This document shows positions 45,903 through 55,446 of a stretch of 64,000 bases of DNA, one piece after another; the first letter of the stretch is position 1, and each line of letters opens with the position of its first letter. Under the pieces are notes generated by a model. The model had not been told where the DNA came from. It worked only from the letters and a program-made list of their open reading frames with translations, and searched no databases. The DNA is from Citrobacter amalonaticus. GTDB taxonomy: Bacteria; Pseudomonadota; Gammaproteobacteria; Enterobacterales; Enterobacteriaceae. The translations under genes and the position numbers were made by a program. The DNA lies in the NCBI GenBank assembly GCA_028994555.1, contig JARDVN010000001.1, positions 186,001 to 250,000 of the forward strand. The letters are read 5' to 3'.

Positions 45903-47492
45903 TTAGTGTTCGCGGGTTTTGCGGAACTGAACGTCAGGGTAACGTTCTTGCGTCAGGTTGAGGTTCACCATCGTCGGCGCGATGTAGGTCAGGTTATCAC
46001 CGCCATCGAGCGCCAGTTGAACTTCGTTCTTACGCTTAAACTCTTCGAATTTCTTCGCGTCAGCGCATTCCACCCAACGCGCTGTCGCCACGTTGACGGA
46101 CTCATAAATAGCCTCAACGTTGTACTCACTCTTCAGGCGGGCAACGACCACGTCGAACTGCAGCACACCGACCGCGCCCACAATCAGATCGTTGTTGGCA
46201 ATCGGACGGAACACCTGTACCGCACCTTCTTCGGAAAGCTGTACCAGACCTTTCAGCAACTGCTTCTGCTTCAGCGGATCTTTCAGACGAATGCGGCGGA
46301 ACAGTTCCGGCGCAAAGTTCGGGATGCCGGTGAACTTCATCATTTCACCCTGAGTGAAGGTGTCGCCAATCTGGATAGTGCCGTGGTTGTGCAGACCGAG
46401 GATATCGCCCGGGTAAGCTTCTTCGACATGCGAACGGTCACCGGCCATAAAGGTCAGTGCGTCAGAGATCACCACGTCTTTACCGATACGGACCTGACGC
46501 ATCTTCATGCCTTTTTCGTACTTGCCGGAAACAACGCGCATGAATGCCACGCGGTCACGGTGTTTCGGGTCCATGTTGGCCTGAATTTTAAAGACGAAGC
46601 CGGTGAACTTCTCTTCTTCCGCTTCCACCACGCGCGTATCGGTTTTGCGCGGCATTGGCGCTGGCGCCCACTCCACCAGACCATCCAGCATATGGTCAAC
46701 GCCGAAGTTACCCAGCGCGGTACCAAAGAAGACCGGGGTGATTTCACCCGCCAGGAACAGCTCTTTATCAAACTCGTTAGAGGCGCCCTTCACCAGTTCC
46801 AGCTCGTCGCGCAATTGTTGCGCCAGATCGTCGCCCACGGCCGCGTCGAGATCCGGGTTATCCAGCCCTTTTACAATGCGCACTTCCTGGATGGTATGGC
46901 CTTTACCGGTCTGATACAGATAGGTTTCATCTTTATAAAGGTGGTAAACGCCTTTGAACAGCTTCCCGCAGCCAATCGGCCAGGTAATCGGCGCACAGCC
47001 AATTTTCAGCTCGTTCTCGACTTCGTCCAGTAATTCCATCGGGTCCCGGATATCGCGGTCGAGTTTGTTCATAAAAGTGAGGATCGGCGTATCACGAAGA
47101 CGGGTGACTTCCATCAGCTTACGCGTACGATCCTCGACGCCTTTTGCGGCGTCGATCACCATCAGACAGCAGTCAACCGCCGTCAGGGTACGATAGGTGT
47201 CTTCGGAGAAGTCTTCGTGCCCGGGGGTGTCGAGCAGGTTAACGAGGCAGTTGTGATACGGGAATTGCATCACGGAGGTGGTAATGGAGATCCCACGCTG
47301 CTTTTCCATTTCCATCCAGTCCGATTTCGCATGCTGACTGGAACCACGGCCTTTTACCGTACCGGCAGTCTGGATCGCCTGTCCGAACAATAACACCTTC
47401 TCAGTGATGGTGGTTTTACCCGCATCCGGGTGAGAAATAATGGCAAAAGTGCGGCGCTTGGCCACCTCCTGCAAATAAGGAGACAACGTCAT
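45903..47492 (-). CDS. prfC: Peptide chain release factor 3
   Basis: 529-residue GTPase, E. coli length, that removes RF1/RF2 from the ribosome after termination. G-domain motifs: [12 protein letters not shown] (20-31), [18 protein letters not shown] and NKLDRD. EF-Tu-like domains 2 and 3 follow. Frame intact. Downstream of yjjG; the 93-bp gap contains a run of eight G at 47572-47579. Confidence 0.97.
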   Translation of the reverse strand: MTLSPYLQEVAKRRTFAIISHPDAGKTTITEKVLLFGQAIQTAGTVKGRGSSQHAKSDWMEMEKQRGISITTSVMQFPYHNCLVNLLDTPGHEDFSEDTYRTLTAVDCCLMVIDAAKGVEDRTRKLMEVTRLRDTPILTFMNKLDRDIRDPMELLDEVENELKIGCAPITWPIGCGKLFKGVYHLYKDETYLYQTGKGHTIQEVRIVKGLDNPDLDAAVGDDLAQQLRDELELVKGASNEFDKELFLAGEITPVFFGTALGNFGVDHMLDGLVEWAPAPMPRKTDTRVVEAEEEKFTGFVFKIQANMDPKHRDRVAFMRVVSGKYEKGMKMRQVRIGKDVVISDALTFMAGDRSHVEEAYPGDILGLHNHGTIQIGDTFTQGEMMKFTGIPNFAPELFRRIRLKDPLKQKQLLKGLVQLSEEGAVQVFRPIANNDLIVGAVGVLQFDVVVARLKSEYNVEAIYESVNVATARWVECADAKKFEEFKRKNEVQLALDGGDNLTYIAPTMVNLNLTQERYPDVQFRKTREH

Positions 47493-47585
47493 AGTTCATT
47501 CTTCTTGAGTAAACGCGGCATCGCACCGCGCATGTTGAATACGAAAAATTGCGGCTATTTTACCCATCAGCGGGGGGGGAGGCAA

Positions 47586-48263
47586 TCAGTGTTTACACAG
47601 GAGTTGCTCCAGTTCGGCTAATGACGATACGGTCCAGGTCGGCTCGATGCCTTCCGGCTGCTCGTGATGATGGGCATTCAGCCAGCAGGTGGACAGCCCG
47701 GCGTTGATGCCGCCGAGAATATCGGACGCAGCGGTATCACCGACCATCAGTACGCGAGAACGGTCGGGATTGCCCGCCTGCGCAAGCGCGTAGTCAAAAA
47801 TCTTCGAATCCGGCTTTGCCACGCCCACTTCTTCGGAAATGACCAGCAAATCAAAGTAGTCGCGAAGCCCCGTGCGTTCCAGACGGATTTGCTGCAACGA
47901 GGTGAAACCATTGGTAATGATGCCAATTTTAGCTTTGCCGCGAATCGCATTGAGCAGTGAAACCGCACCCGGCAACGGCGCGCAAATTTCGGCCATCGCA
48001 TTCATAAAGGCATCGTTAAGCGAGCCCGGCTCAACCTTTAACCGTTCTGCCCAGTTCTGGAAACGGGCATGTTGAAGCTGTAATGAGGTGATCGCGCCGT
48101 TTTGGTAGTCCACCCACAGCGGTTTATTCACAGCCTGGTAGTCCTGAAAATCTTCAGCGGTAAAGGTGATGCTGTAGTCAAGAAACATCCGCTGTAAGCC
48201 AGTAAACGAGTCAAACGTGAACAGCGTTTCGTCGGCATCAAAGAAAATCCAGTCCCACTTCAT
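47586..48263 (-). CDS. yjjG: Pyrimidine 5'-nucleotidase YjjG
   Basis: 225 residues from [16 protein letters not shown]. coli length. HAD-family phosphatase; nucleophile Asp9 and Asp11 in FFDADETL, later motif [12 protein letters not shown]. House-cleaning enzyme that dephosphorylates non-canonical and canonical pyrimidine nucleotides. Follows rimI by 14 bp, in the holD-rimI-yjjG operon. Confidence 0.95.
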   Translation of the reverse strand: MKWDWIFFDADETLFTFDSFTGLQRMFLDYSITFTAEDFQDYQAVNKPLWVDYQNGAITSLQLQHARFQNWAERLKVEPGSLNDAFMNAMAEICAPLPGAVSLLNAIRGKAKIGIITNGFTSLQQIRLERTGLRDYFDLLVISEEVGVAKPDSKIFDYALAQAGNPDRSRVLMVGDTAASDILGGINAGLSTCWLNAHHHEQPEGIEPTWTVSSLAELEQLLCKH

Positions 48264-48277
48264 CATTACACCTTCTT

Positions 48278-48725
48278 TTACATACTGATTGGCAGAGCCA
48301 TTATGATGGCGTCCTCACGACCGTCAGCGGTCGGATAGTAATTGCGGCGAATCGTTGCCTCGTTGAAGCCTAAGCTTTCATACAGTGCGATGGCGGCAAC
48401 GTTGGAGGCGCGAACCTCCAGCCACAGCGTCAGGACGCCGCGTTTTTCTAACTCATCAATGAGATGTTCAAGCAGCGCTTTCCCTAATCCCCGGCGCTGA
48501 AAGTCGGGATCAACGGCAATATTGAACAGCGTAGCTTCATCCAGCACCACCTGCGTAATCGCAAAGGCCGCCATTCTCCCGTCTACCGTGAATTGATAGT
48601 TCAGATAGCGTTCCCCCCTGATTACTGGCGAAAGTCTGTTCGCTCCAGGGAAAAGCATGGGCGCGCTTTTCAATCTGAAAGGCGGCGGATAAATCACTCT
48701 GATTGAGGGAAGAAATCGTGTTCAT
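48278..48725 (-). CDS. rimI: Ribosomal-protein S18-alanine N-acetyltransferase (one extra base)
   Basis: GNAT-family enzyme that acetylates the N-terminus of ribosomal protein S18. Acetyl-CoA motif [10 protein letters not shown]. Six C at 48613-48618 (five expected in FASNQGERYLN) break the frame; corrected length 148, equal to E. coli. Its start overlaps the end of holD by 32 bp. Confidence 0.95.
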
Positions 48726-49107
48726 GTGTGCAGATTTGTTGCCATAGTGCGGCGCGTGCCGTTGGGTTTACCCGTAATTCATCAAATTCAGGCGTGGCAA
48801 TCTGCGCGCCTTCCAGCGTCAGCGGCGCGTCGGTGCCCAGCCGCCAACTGTTGCAGCTACTGCCCTCTGGCAGCATCGCAACGCGTTCTGGCGTCACCTG
48901 TAAAACCTGATCGGGACTGAGGGTTAATGCGCGCAGAATATCGCTGACCAGAGGTTCGGTCAGCGGCGGCAGTGTTTCGCCTACCATTACCAGACGGACA
49001 TGTGCGGGAATGGAAATTGCCACCTCTCCCTGCAACGCGCCGGGGCGACGCAGCGACCACTGGGTAATGCCCAGTTGCTGTAACTGCCAGTCTCGTCGGG
49101 TTGTCAT
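48694..49107 (-). CDS. holD: DNA polymerase III psi subunit
   Basis: 137 residues, E. coli length. Psi links the chi subunit (and through it SSB) to the clamp loader. The N-terminal segment MTTRRDWQLQQLGITQWSLR binds the clamp-loader core. Divergent from rsmC, overlaps rimI. Confidence 0.95.
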   Translation of the reverse strand: MTTRRDWQLQQLGITQWSLRRPGALQGEVAISIPAHVRLVMVGETLPPLTEPLVSDILRALTLSPDQVLQVTPERVAMLPEGSSCNSWRLGTDAPLTLEGAQIATPEFDELRVNPTARAALWQQICTHEHDFFPQSE

Positions 49108-49209
49108 AGCGAATCGCTCCTGTATTCAGGGGCGCAAATATAGCAAATTAGTCGAATAGACGCCATCAAACGTCTATAATCGCCCGCTGTATGAATTAAG
49201 GAGTTTTCC

Positions 49210-50241
49210 ATGTCTGCTTTTACCCCGGCAAGTGAAGTCTTGCTGCGCCACAGTGATGATTTCGAACAAAGCCGTATTCTGTTTGCCGGAGACTTGCAGG
49301 ATGACCTGCCCGCACGCTTTGAAAGCGCTGACCGCCGCGTGCATACCCAACAGTTCCATCACTGGCAGGTGCTGAGCCGCCAGATGGGCGACAAGGCGCG
49401 CGTCAGCCTTGTCGCACAAGCGCAAGACGTGGCTGACTGCGACACCTTTATCTACTACTGGCCGAAAAACAAACCAGAAGCCCAGTTCCAGTTGATGAAC
49501 ATTCTGTCGCTGCTTCCCGTGGGAACCGACATTTTCGTGGTCGGTGAAAACCGCAGTGGCGTACGGAGCGCCGAGCAAATGCTGGCGGAATACGCCCCGC
49601 TGAATAAAATCGACAGCGCGCGTCGTTGCGGTCTGTATCACGGTCGTCTGGAAACGCAGCCGACCTTTGATGCCGATAAATTTTGGGGCGAGTACAACGT
49701 TGACGGACTGACGATTAAAACCTTACCGGGCGTCTTCAGCCGCGATGGTCTGGATGTCGGCAGCCAGTTGCTGCTTTCCACCCTGACGCCGCATACCAAA
49801 GGCAAAGTGCTGGACGTCGGCTGTGGCGCAGGCGTGCTTTCTGTCGCGCTGGCCAGCCATTCGCCGAAAGTACGTTTGACGCTCTGCGACGTCGCCGCAC
49901 CAGCGGTGGAAGCCAGCCGTGCAACGCTTGCGGCAAACGGCATTGAAGGTGAGGTTTTTGCCAGCAATGTCTTTTCTGACGTGACAGGCCGCTTTGACAT
50001 GATCATCTCCAACCCACCGTTCCACGACGGGATGCAGACCAGCCTGGACGCCGCGCAAACTCTGATTCGCGGCGCGGTACGTCACCTTAACAGCGGCGGC
50101 GAATTGCGCATTGTCGCTAACGCCTTCCTGCCATATCCACAGGTGCTGGATGAGACGTTTGGTTTCCACGAGGTCATTGCCCAGACCGGGCGCTTCAAGG
50201 TTTATCGCACCATCATGACCCGCCAGGCAAAAAAAGCCTAA
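49210..50241 (+). CDS. rsmC: 16S rRNA m2G1207 methyltransferase
   Basis: 343 residues, equal to E. coli. Two tandem methyltransferase-like domains; the C-terminal one is active with SAM motif [11 protein letters not shown] (about 200-210) and catalytic NPPFHDG (about 267-273). Methylates G1207 in the 30S subunit. Divergent from holD. Confidence 0.96.
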   Translation: MSAFTPASEVLLRHSDDFEQSRILFAGDLQDDLPARFESADRRVHTQQFHHWQVLSRQMGDKARVSLVAQAQDVADCDTFIYYWPKNKPEAQFQLMNILSLLPVGTDIFVVGENRSGVRSAEQMLAEYAPLNKIDSARRCGLYHGRLETQPTFDADKFWGEYNVDGLTIKTLPGVFSRDGLDVGSQLLLSTLTPHTKGKVLDVGCGAGVLSVALASHSPKVRLTLCDVAAPAVEASRATLAANGIEGEVFASNVFSDVTGRFDMIISNPPFHDGMQTSLDAAQTLIRGAVRHLNSGGELRIVANAFLPYPQVLDETFGFHEVIAQTGRFKVYRTIMTRQAKKA

Positions 50242-50248
50242 TTGTTAT

Positions 50249-50436
50249 AACGGCCATGTGAATGGCCATTGAGAGGGATGACAAACCTCATCCCGATACC
50301 GGACAAGAAGAGATCACCTCACTATAAACAAGGAAAATCAACTCATTGATTTTCGGCTGATAACCACAAAGAAGGAAAAACCACGTTTTTTCCTTCTTTG
50401 TCAGCAGCCTCAACGGCCATGTGAATGGCCGTTTTT
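50249..50436 (+). ncRNA. Row of five hairpins ending in a terminator (candidate structured RNA)
   Basis: Between rsmC and tRNA-Leu lie five consecutive stems: GGCCATgtgaATGGCC (50252-50267), GGGATGA..TCATCCC (50275-50294), GAAAATCA..TGATTTTC (50333-50354), a 13-bp stem AAAGAAGGAAAAA..TTTTTCCTTCTTT (50368-50399) and ACGGCCATgtgaATGGCCGT plus T-tract (50413-50436), the last a terminator. The first and last share 19 identical bases. It may be only an rsmC 3' region; expression is unknown. Confidence 0.45.
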
Positions 50437-50469
50437 GCAGCAATCATCGCCATCCCGCGTAATTAACTA

Positions 50470-50497
50470 TTGACGAAAAGCTGAAAACCACTAGAAT
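50470..50497 (+). promoter_or_regulatory. Promoter of the tRNA-Leu operon
   Basis: TTGACG (50470-50475) and TAGAAT (50492-50497), 16-bp spacer, followed by the GC-rich discriminator GCGCCTCCG typical of stringently controlled stable-RNA promoters. Confidence 0.85.
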
Positions 50498-50539
50498 GCG
50501 CCTCCGTGGTAGCGATTCTTTTTTGAGAATCGATGGTAT

Positions 50540-50628
50540 GCGAAGGTGGCGGAATTGGTAGACGCGCTAGCTTCAGGTGTTAGTGTCCTTACGGACGTGG
50601 GGGTTCAAGTCCCCCCCCCCTCGCACCA
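50540..50628 (+). tRNA. tRNA-Leu (CAG), copy 1
   Basis: Class II tRNA with long variable arm, anticodon CAG in TTCAGGT, CCA encoded. 89 nt, two more than the 87-nt E. coli gene, because the T-stem/acceptor run has ten C (50611-50620) and not eight. With eight the T-stem GGGGG/CCCCC and acceptor stem close properly. Confidence 0.95.
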
Positions 50629-50656
50629 TAAACCACGTTGATATTGCTCGCACTGG

Positions 50657-50744
50657 GCGAAGGTGGCGGAATTGGTAGACGCGCTAGCTTCAGGTGTTAG
50701 TGTTCTTACGGACGTGGGGGTTCAAGTCCCCCCCCCTCGCACCA
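50657..50744 (+). tRNA. tRNA-Leu (CAG), copy 2
   Basis: Same tRNA; 88 nt with nine C at 50728-50736. One real-looking difference from copies 1 and 3: GTTC for GTCC in the variable arm, which keeps pairing through a G-U pair. Confidence 0.95.
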
Positions 50745-50775
50745 ACGAGGCGATATCAAAAAATAAGATGACTGT

Positions 50776-50866
50776 GCGAAGGTGGCGGAATTGGTAGACG
50801 CGCTAGCTTCAGGTGTTAGTGTCCTTACGGACGTGGGGGTTCAAGTCCCCCCCCCCCCTCGCACCA
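50776..50866 (+). tRNA. tRNA-Leu (CAG), copy 3
   Basis: Same tRNA; 91 nt with twelve C at 50847-50858, four more than expected. The three copies correspond to leuQ, leuP and leuV of E. coli, which is also a three-gene operon. Confidence 0.95.
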
Positions 50867-50903
50867 ATTATCTTATCTTCCTCACCTGCGTATTTCCTGT
50901 TAT

Positions 50904-51140
50904 TCATCCCTGATTCCCGTTCATCATCACCAGCATCATCCCGCCGATCAACACAACACATGATGGTAACAGCACAAAGTGCCGTAATTGTTTGTGATAG
51001 AGCATCGCTGGTGTCAACAACAAGCCGAATACAATAATGGTCTTCCATGCCCCGAGGGAAAGATCGGCAAACGCCAGCCCGGCAATCACGATCCCCGGCA
51101 GCAAGACTCCCCAGCCACTACCCAGCGCCCGTTGCAACAT
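50904..51140 (-). CDS. yjjZ: Fur-regulated membrane protein YjjZ (DUF1435)
   Basis: 78 residues from MLQRALGSGWGVLLPGIVIA; three hydrophobic segments. It resembles E. coli YjjZ, which is also beside fhuF, in length and sequence as I remember it. A Fur box lies directly upstream, so iron-starvation induction is expected. Function unknown. Confidence 0.8.
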   Translation of the reverse strand: MLQRALGSGWGVLLPGIVIAGLAFADLSLGAWKTIIVFGLLLTPAMLYHKQLRHFVLLPSCVVLIGGMMLVMMNGNQG

Positions 51141-51158
51141 GGTTTCACCTCTCACACT

Positions 51159-51177
51159 GATAATGATAACCAATATC
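51159..51177 (-). promoter_or_regulatory. Fur box upstream of yjjZ
   Basis: GATAATGATAACCAATATC matches the 19-bp Fur consensus GATAATGATAATCATTATC at 15 or more positions. Confidence 0.8.
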
Positions 51178-51384
51178 ATATGATAAATTTTCTCATTTGT
51201 CAGCAACCCATACACCACTTACATGAGCTTTACTTAAGCAATGATGACACGAATTATTTAAGGTGATAAATTGCACAGCGGTAAACATAGAGACACAATA
51301 ATCTGAACTTATGCGAGCATCTTCTCGCCCATTATTTGTGTGACCTGAACTGTGTAATTGTTAGATAAATAATGAAGTTAAGAT
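51178..51384. promoter_or_regulatory. Divergent yjjZ / diguanylate cyclase spacer
   Basis: About 207 bp, AT-rich. It must contain the cyclase promoter. No operator is recognised beyond the Fur box at the yjjZ side. Confidence 0.35.
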
Positions 51385-52451
51385 ATGACTGCACAATCCT
51401 TGCAAACTCTGCGCACAAAAAAATACCAACTCTCTCTGCGACTCTTTTTTGTTTCTCAACGCTATTTCCGCGTTGTTTGCCGTAGCCTTTCCGATCTATC
51501 CCAATAAAACCCTCTCCACACCGGGAGTCCTCATCCTTGTGCTGAGCACTGCGTTACTGACATGGCATGTGAGGTATGCAAAGAAGCGGATTAATCTCCA
51601 TGCCATCTCGATACTCTTTGGTGGGTTATGGGCAGCGCACATTACGCTGAAATACCTGGCTCAGCAGAATCCTGATAATTCTTTTTTGCTGATTGCACTG
51701 TTGACGGTGTTATTTATAGGCTCTATTGCTTTTGCCAATAATATCATTGCATTTACCCTTCATTCGCTACCGTCCTTGTTGGCCTGCTTATGGTTAAACG
51801 GCAGCGAAAACGGTCTGCGGCTACTCTTTTTTTATGGCTCTGCCCATGGTCGGTATCGCAATCCAGCATGTGATTCAAAAACGTTACGATGATTTCGCCC
51901 AACAATTAATGTTCAAATTACTCGCCGAAAAAGAGACGCTGACGGACCTCAGCATGCTTGATCCATTAACGGGCTTGTACAATCGACGCGGGCTCCAGCA
52001 TAAGCTGAAAGCCGTGCTGGAACTGGACACGCATGAGCATTACGTTTTACTGATCGACATCGACCACTTCAAAGCCTACAACGATCACTACGGGCATATG
52101 ATGGGCGATCAGGCGCTGATCCGCGTTTCCGCCGCGATCCGCAATGCCGTGCGTTCACGCGATGTCGTCGCCCGTTTTGGCGGTGAAGAGTTTATGGTGT
52201 TACTGACGGCGAGTGACCCGCAGGCAGCCCGTACGGCGGCTGAACGCATCCGACAGAACGTTTACGATCTTAAAATTCCCCATATATTCAATGAAAGTGT
52301 CGCGACTCATGTCACGATCAGTATCGGTATTGCACCTCTGGAGGGAAGAGATGTGGAAGCGGCGATTCTTCATGCCGATCAGGCGCTCTATAAAGCGAAG
52401 GATCAGGGTCGCAACCATATTTTAGTCAGTGGTGATCCGGGTATCGCCTGA
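51385..52451 (+). CDS. Membrane diguanylate cyclase, GGDEF domain (two extra bases)
   Basis: Corrected for six T at 51445-51450 (five expected) and seven T at 51827-51833 (six expected), it encodes 354 residues: an N-terminal part with about six hydrophobic helices (to ~165), a short linker, and a GGDEF domain (about 190-350) with active-site GGEEF near 265 and DIDHFKAYND. It should make cyclic di-GMP. The family I-site RxxD lies four residues before GGEEF (RSRD). E. coli K-12 has no gene here; Salmonella has a GGDEF gene beside fhuF (STM4551, from memory). Confidence 0.88.
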
Positions 52452-52530
52452 CAAACCACGGCGCATTCGTGCGCCGTTCAATGCCAGACAAACAAAGATC
52501 TTGCTATCGGTTATGTCTATCGCTAGGATT

Positions 52531-52549
52531 GGAAATCATTATCATTTAG
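52531..52549 (+). promoter_or_regulatory. Fur box upstream of fhuF
   Basis: GGAAATCATTATCATTTAG is close to the Fur consensus and lies 16 bp before the fhuF start. Confidence 0.75.
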
Positions 52550-52564
52550 ATTTCTATCCAGATT

Positions 52565-53354
52565 ATGGCCTACCGTTCCGCACCGATCATTGACGATGTC
52601 ATCTGGCGAGGGCCTCTCCAGCCGCAGATGCCCTCGCTGGCTGAGGCCGTGCGCGCAACCCTGGCTCAGACGCGTGAGCATCTGCTGGATTTCATCCGTC
52701 TGGATGAACCAGCTCCGCAGAGTGCGATGACACTGGCGCAATGGCGTCGTCCCAGTGAACTCAAGTCTTTGCTGGCAATTTACTCCGATCATATTTATCG
52801 CAACCACCCTACACAACCGCGCGAAAATAAACCGCTAATCTCGCTATGGGCGCAGTGGTATATCGGTTTGATGGTGCCCCCGTTGATGCTTGCTCTGCTC
52901 ACGCAGGAGGCGGCAATGGATGTCTCACCTGAACATGTTCACGTTGAGTTTCACGAAACGGGACGTGCCGCCTGCTTCTGGATTGACGTCCACCAGGATC
53001 TACTGACGACAACACAATCACCACAGGCGCGCATGGAAACACTGGTTAAGCAGGCACTAATGCCAGTCATTCAGGTGCTTGAAGCGACCGGAGAGATCAA
53101 CGGTAAACTTATCTGGAGCAATACCGGCTATCTGATTAACTGGTATCTCACCGAGATGAAACCGCTGCTGGGGGGAAGAGTTGTTGAATACGCTACGCCA
53201 GGTCTGCTTCTTTGAAAAGCAGTTGTCCTGTGGTGCTGACAACCCGCTCTGGCGCACCGTCGTCCCTCGAGAAGGGATTCTGGTGCGCAGAACATGCTGT
53301 CAGCGCTATCGCCTGCCAGACGTTCAGCAATGTGGTGACTGTACGCTGAAGTAA
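52565..53354 (+). CDS. fhuF: Ferric-siderophore reductase FhuF (one extra base)
   Basis: Releases iron from hydroxamate siderophores in the cytoplasm. Corrected for six G at 53170-53175 (five expected in MKPLLGEELL), it has 262 residues, the E. coli length. The [2Fe-2S] cluster motif C-C-x10-C-x2-C is at the C-terminus (CCQRYRLPDVQQCGDC). Preceded by a Fur box. Confidence 0.95.
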
Positions 53355-53377
53355 TCTGGGGGGAACGCCCCAGAAGA

Positions 53378-54728
53378 TTACAACGCAATCTGTTCGTTTT
53401 CCGCGTCTGAACGCTGTGCCTCTTCAGCCTCTTGTTCCAGCAACTGCTTCTCGTACACTTTAAAGAACGGGAAGTAGATGACCGCTGAAACCATAGCCAG
53501 AAGAACCACCAGAATCGCCGCGCGATAATCCCAGCCTAATGCCCACGCCGCACCGACCGGCGCTGGCGCGGTCCACGGCACCACTGAAATCACGCGACCA
53601 ATCAGATCCAGTTTCATCGCCGCCCAGGCCAACACAGCATTCACCATCGGTGCCAGCAGAAAAGGAATAAAGAACACCGGGTTCATGACAATGGGCGTAC
53701 CGAAAATCACTGGCTCGTTAATGTTGAAAATACTGGGTACTACGCTCAGTCGACCTATTGAGCGCAGATGCACGGAACGACTGCGCAGATAGCAAATCAC
53801 GAGCCCCATCGTCGCACCCGACCCACCAATCACGATGAAGAATGTCCAGAATGCCTCCATGAAAATATGCGGTAATGGTGCCCCTTGCGCCAGCGCTGTC
53901 TGATTCATGCCAAGGTTGGTCAGCCAGAACATTTGCAGCATTCCGGAAACGATCGCCGCACCGTGGATACCTGCAAACCACAACAGATGGCCAATCAGTA
54001 CCGCCAGTAAAATCGCTGGCAGAGAGTCGGCAGCCGACACCAATGGTTTAAAGATGGACATAATGGCTTGCGGGATGAGCATATCGAACTGTGCCTGAAT
54101 CAACAGACTGAGCGGATACAACGTCAGTACCACAACCAGCACCGGGATCAGCAGATCGAATGAGTTTTTAATCATCGGCGGTACCTGTTCAGGTAACCGT
54201 ATGCCAATGTTATGCGCCTTCAGAAAGCGCATCATCTCCACGCAGTAAATCGCCACCAGTATCGCCGTAAAAATCCCGGTTCCGCCGAGGCTATCTACGG
54301 GTAACGTGCCTTTTGTTTTAGGCGCCGCCACCAGTAAAAAAAGCCATGATCGATAACATAGCGCACATGAAAGGATCCAACTGATGCGATTTCGCGTAAT
54401 GTTTTCCGAGGTTATAGGCGATGGCTGCACAAATGTAGATCGACATGATCCCCATGGTCATATCAAAAGGGGTGAGGATCTGCCCTTCAAATTGCTTCGC
54501 CAGATCCAGCCAGGCCCGGGCAAATCCCCAGGTAGTATCCGGCGAAAATGGAGGATAGGCAAAAACCAGCAGAAAAGATCCGACAATCATAAAAGGCATG
54601 GCAGAGATAAAGCCATCACGAATAGCCATAACATGACGCTGTGAAGAAATGCGCCCGGCAATCGGACTCACATAGTTTTCAACAAACCGGAAAATCACAT
54701 TAAAGACTGCATGGTTGGTAGATTTCAT
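53378..54728 (-). CDS. PTS EIIC permease, lactose/cellobiose family (one extra base)
   Basis: Seven A at 54336-54342 (six expected) split a 449-residue membrane protein. Starting MKSTNHAVFNVIFRFVENYV, with about ten hydrophobic helices, a GxHG loop (FAGIHGAAI) and the NEPVIFGTPIVMNP motif of the Lac/Cel family. It forms the sugar channel of a phosphotransferase system. No EIIA, EIIB or hydrolase is nearby, so it must borrow partner subunits. Absent from this place in K-12. Confidence 0.88.
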
Positions 54729-54961
54729 AAGTGGCTCTTTTTTATGTGATACAGAGGAAGTGACAGCTCCAGTATTAATCGCTCTTTCACGGACTGCAAC
54801 CGGTTACGGTAACCGGTTTCCGTGATTGTGAAGAGGATCGAAAAATCGCCCATGTTGCTGGTTTGTTACATTAAAATATTTACAGTACAGGACGACTTAT
54901 GCCAAATTACGCCAGCAGTTTTCTGAAGCGTTGGGATCAAAAAAAGCGTCAGGAGAATCGA
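54729..54961. promoter_or_regulatory. Divergent EIIC / YbaK-like spacer
   Basis: 233 bp between divergent genes. GGTTACGGTAACC (54802-54814) is a perfect 13-bp palindrome, resembling a LacI/GalR-type operator, and could control the EIIC gene. The regulator is unknown. Confidence 0.45.
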
Positions 54962-55420
54962 ATGAGTTTGCAATCGGTACGGCAATTTCTGGCCGAACAT
55001 GCCCCGGATATTGAAATCATTGAATTAGGTCAAAGCACCGCGACGGTGGAACTGGCGGCAAAAGCACATAACGTCCAGCCCGGGCAGATAGCGAAAACCC
55101 TTTCGCTAAAGGTTAAGGACGCCATCATCCTGATCGTCGCCAAAGGCGATGCAAGACTGGATAATAAGAAACTTAAAAGCACTTTCGGTGCCAAAGCGCG
55201 CATGTTAAGCAGTGATGAGGTCGTCAATGCGACGGGACATCCCGTTGGCGGGGTCTGCCCTTTCGGACTGGAAACCCCGTTGCCCGTGTATTGTGACATC
55301 TCTTTACGAGCGTTTACCGAAGTCCTTCCTGCTGCCGGCGCTATCGATAGCGCAGTGCGTATTGCACCAGAGCGCATGGCTGAACTGACTTCTGCTATCT
55401 GGGTTGATGTGTGCCAGTAA
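54962..55420 (+). CDS. YbaK/EbsC-type aminoacyl-tRNA deacylase domain protein
   Basis: 152 residues from MSLQSVRQFLAEHAP, chosen because AGGAG lies 7 nt upstream; an earlier ATG at 54899 lacks a good site. A single YbaK domain with the catalytic lysine region GQIAKTLSL (Lys45) and the signature HPVGGVCPFGL (about 93-103). Relatives hydrolyse mischarged tRNAs such as Cys-tRNA-Pro. Exact specificity unknown. Not at this place in K-12. Confidence 0.85.
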   Translation: MSLQSVRQFLAEHAPDIEIIELGQSTATVELAAKAHNVQPGQIAKTLSLKVKDAIILIVAKGDARLDNKKLKSTFGAKARMLSSDEVVNATGHPVGGVCPFGLETPLPVYCDISLRAFTEVLPAAGAIDSAVRIAPERMAELTSAIWVDVCQ

Positions 55421-55446
55421 ACGTCCGTTACTGACTATTGCGGTGA

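Noticed and set aside
50540..50866. Three ~88-bp repeats with short spacers, CRISPR-like at first sight
   Set aside because: Each repeat is a complete tRNA-Leu gene with CCA end and a shared stable-RNA promoter.
50540..51385. Genomic island or prophage attachment at the tRNA-Leu cluster
   Set aside because: No integrase, no duplicated tRNA 3' end beyond the gene copies themselves, and the next gene (yjjZ) is in its usual E. coli neighbourhood.
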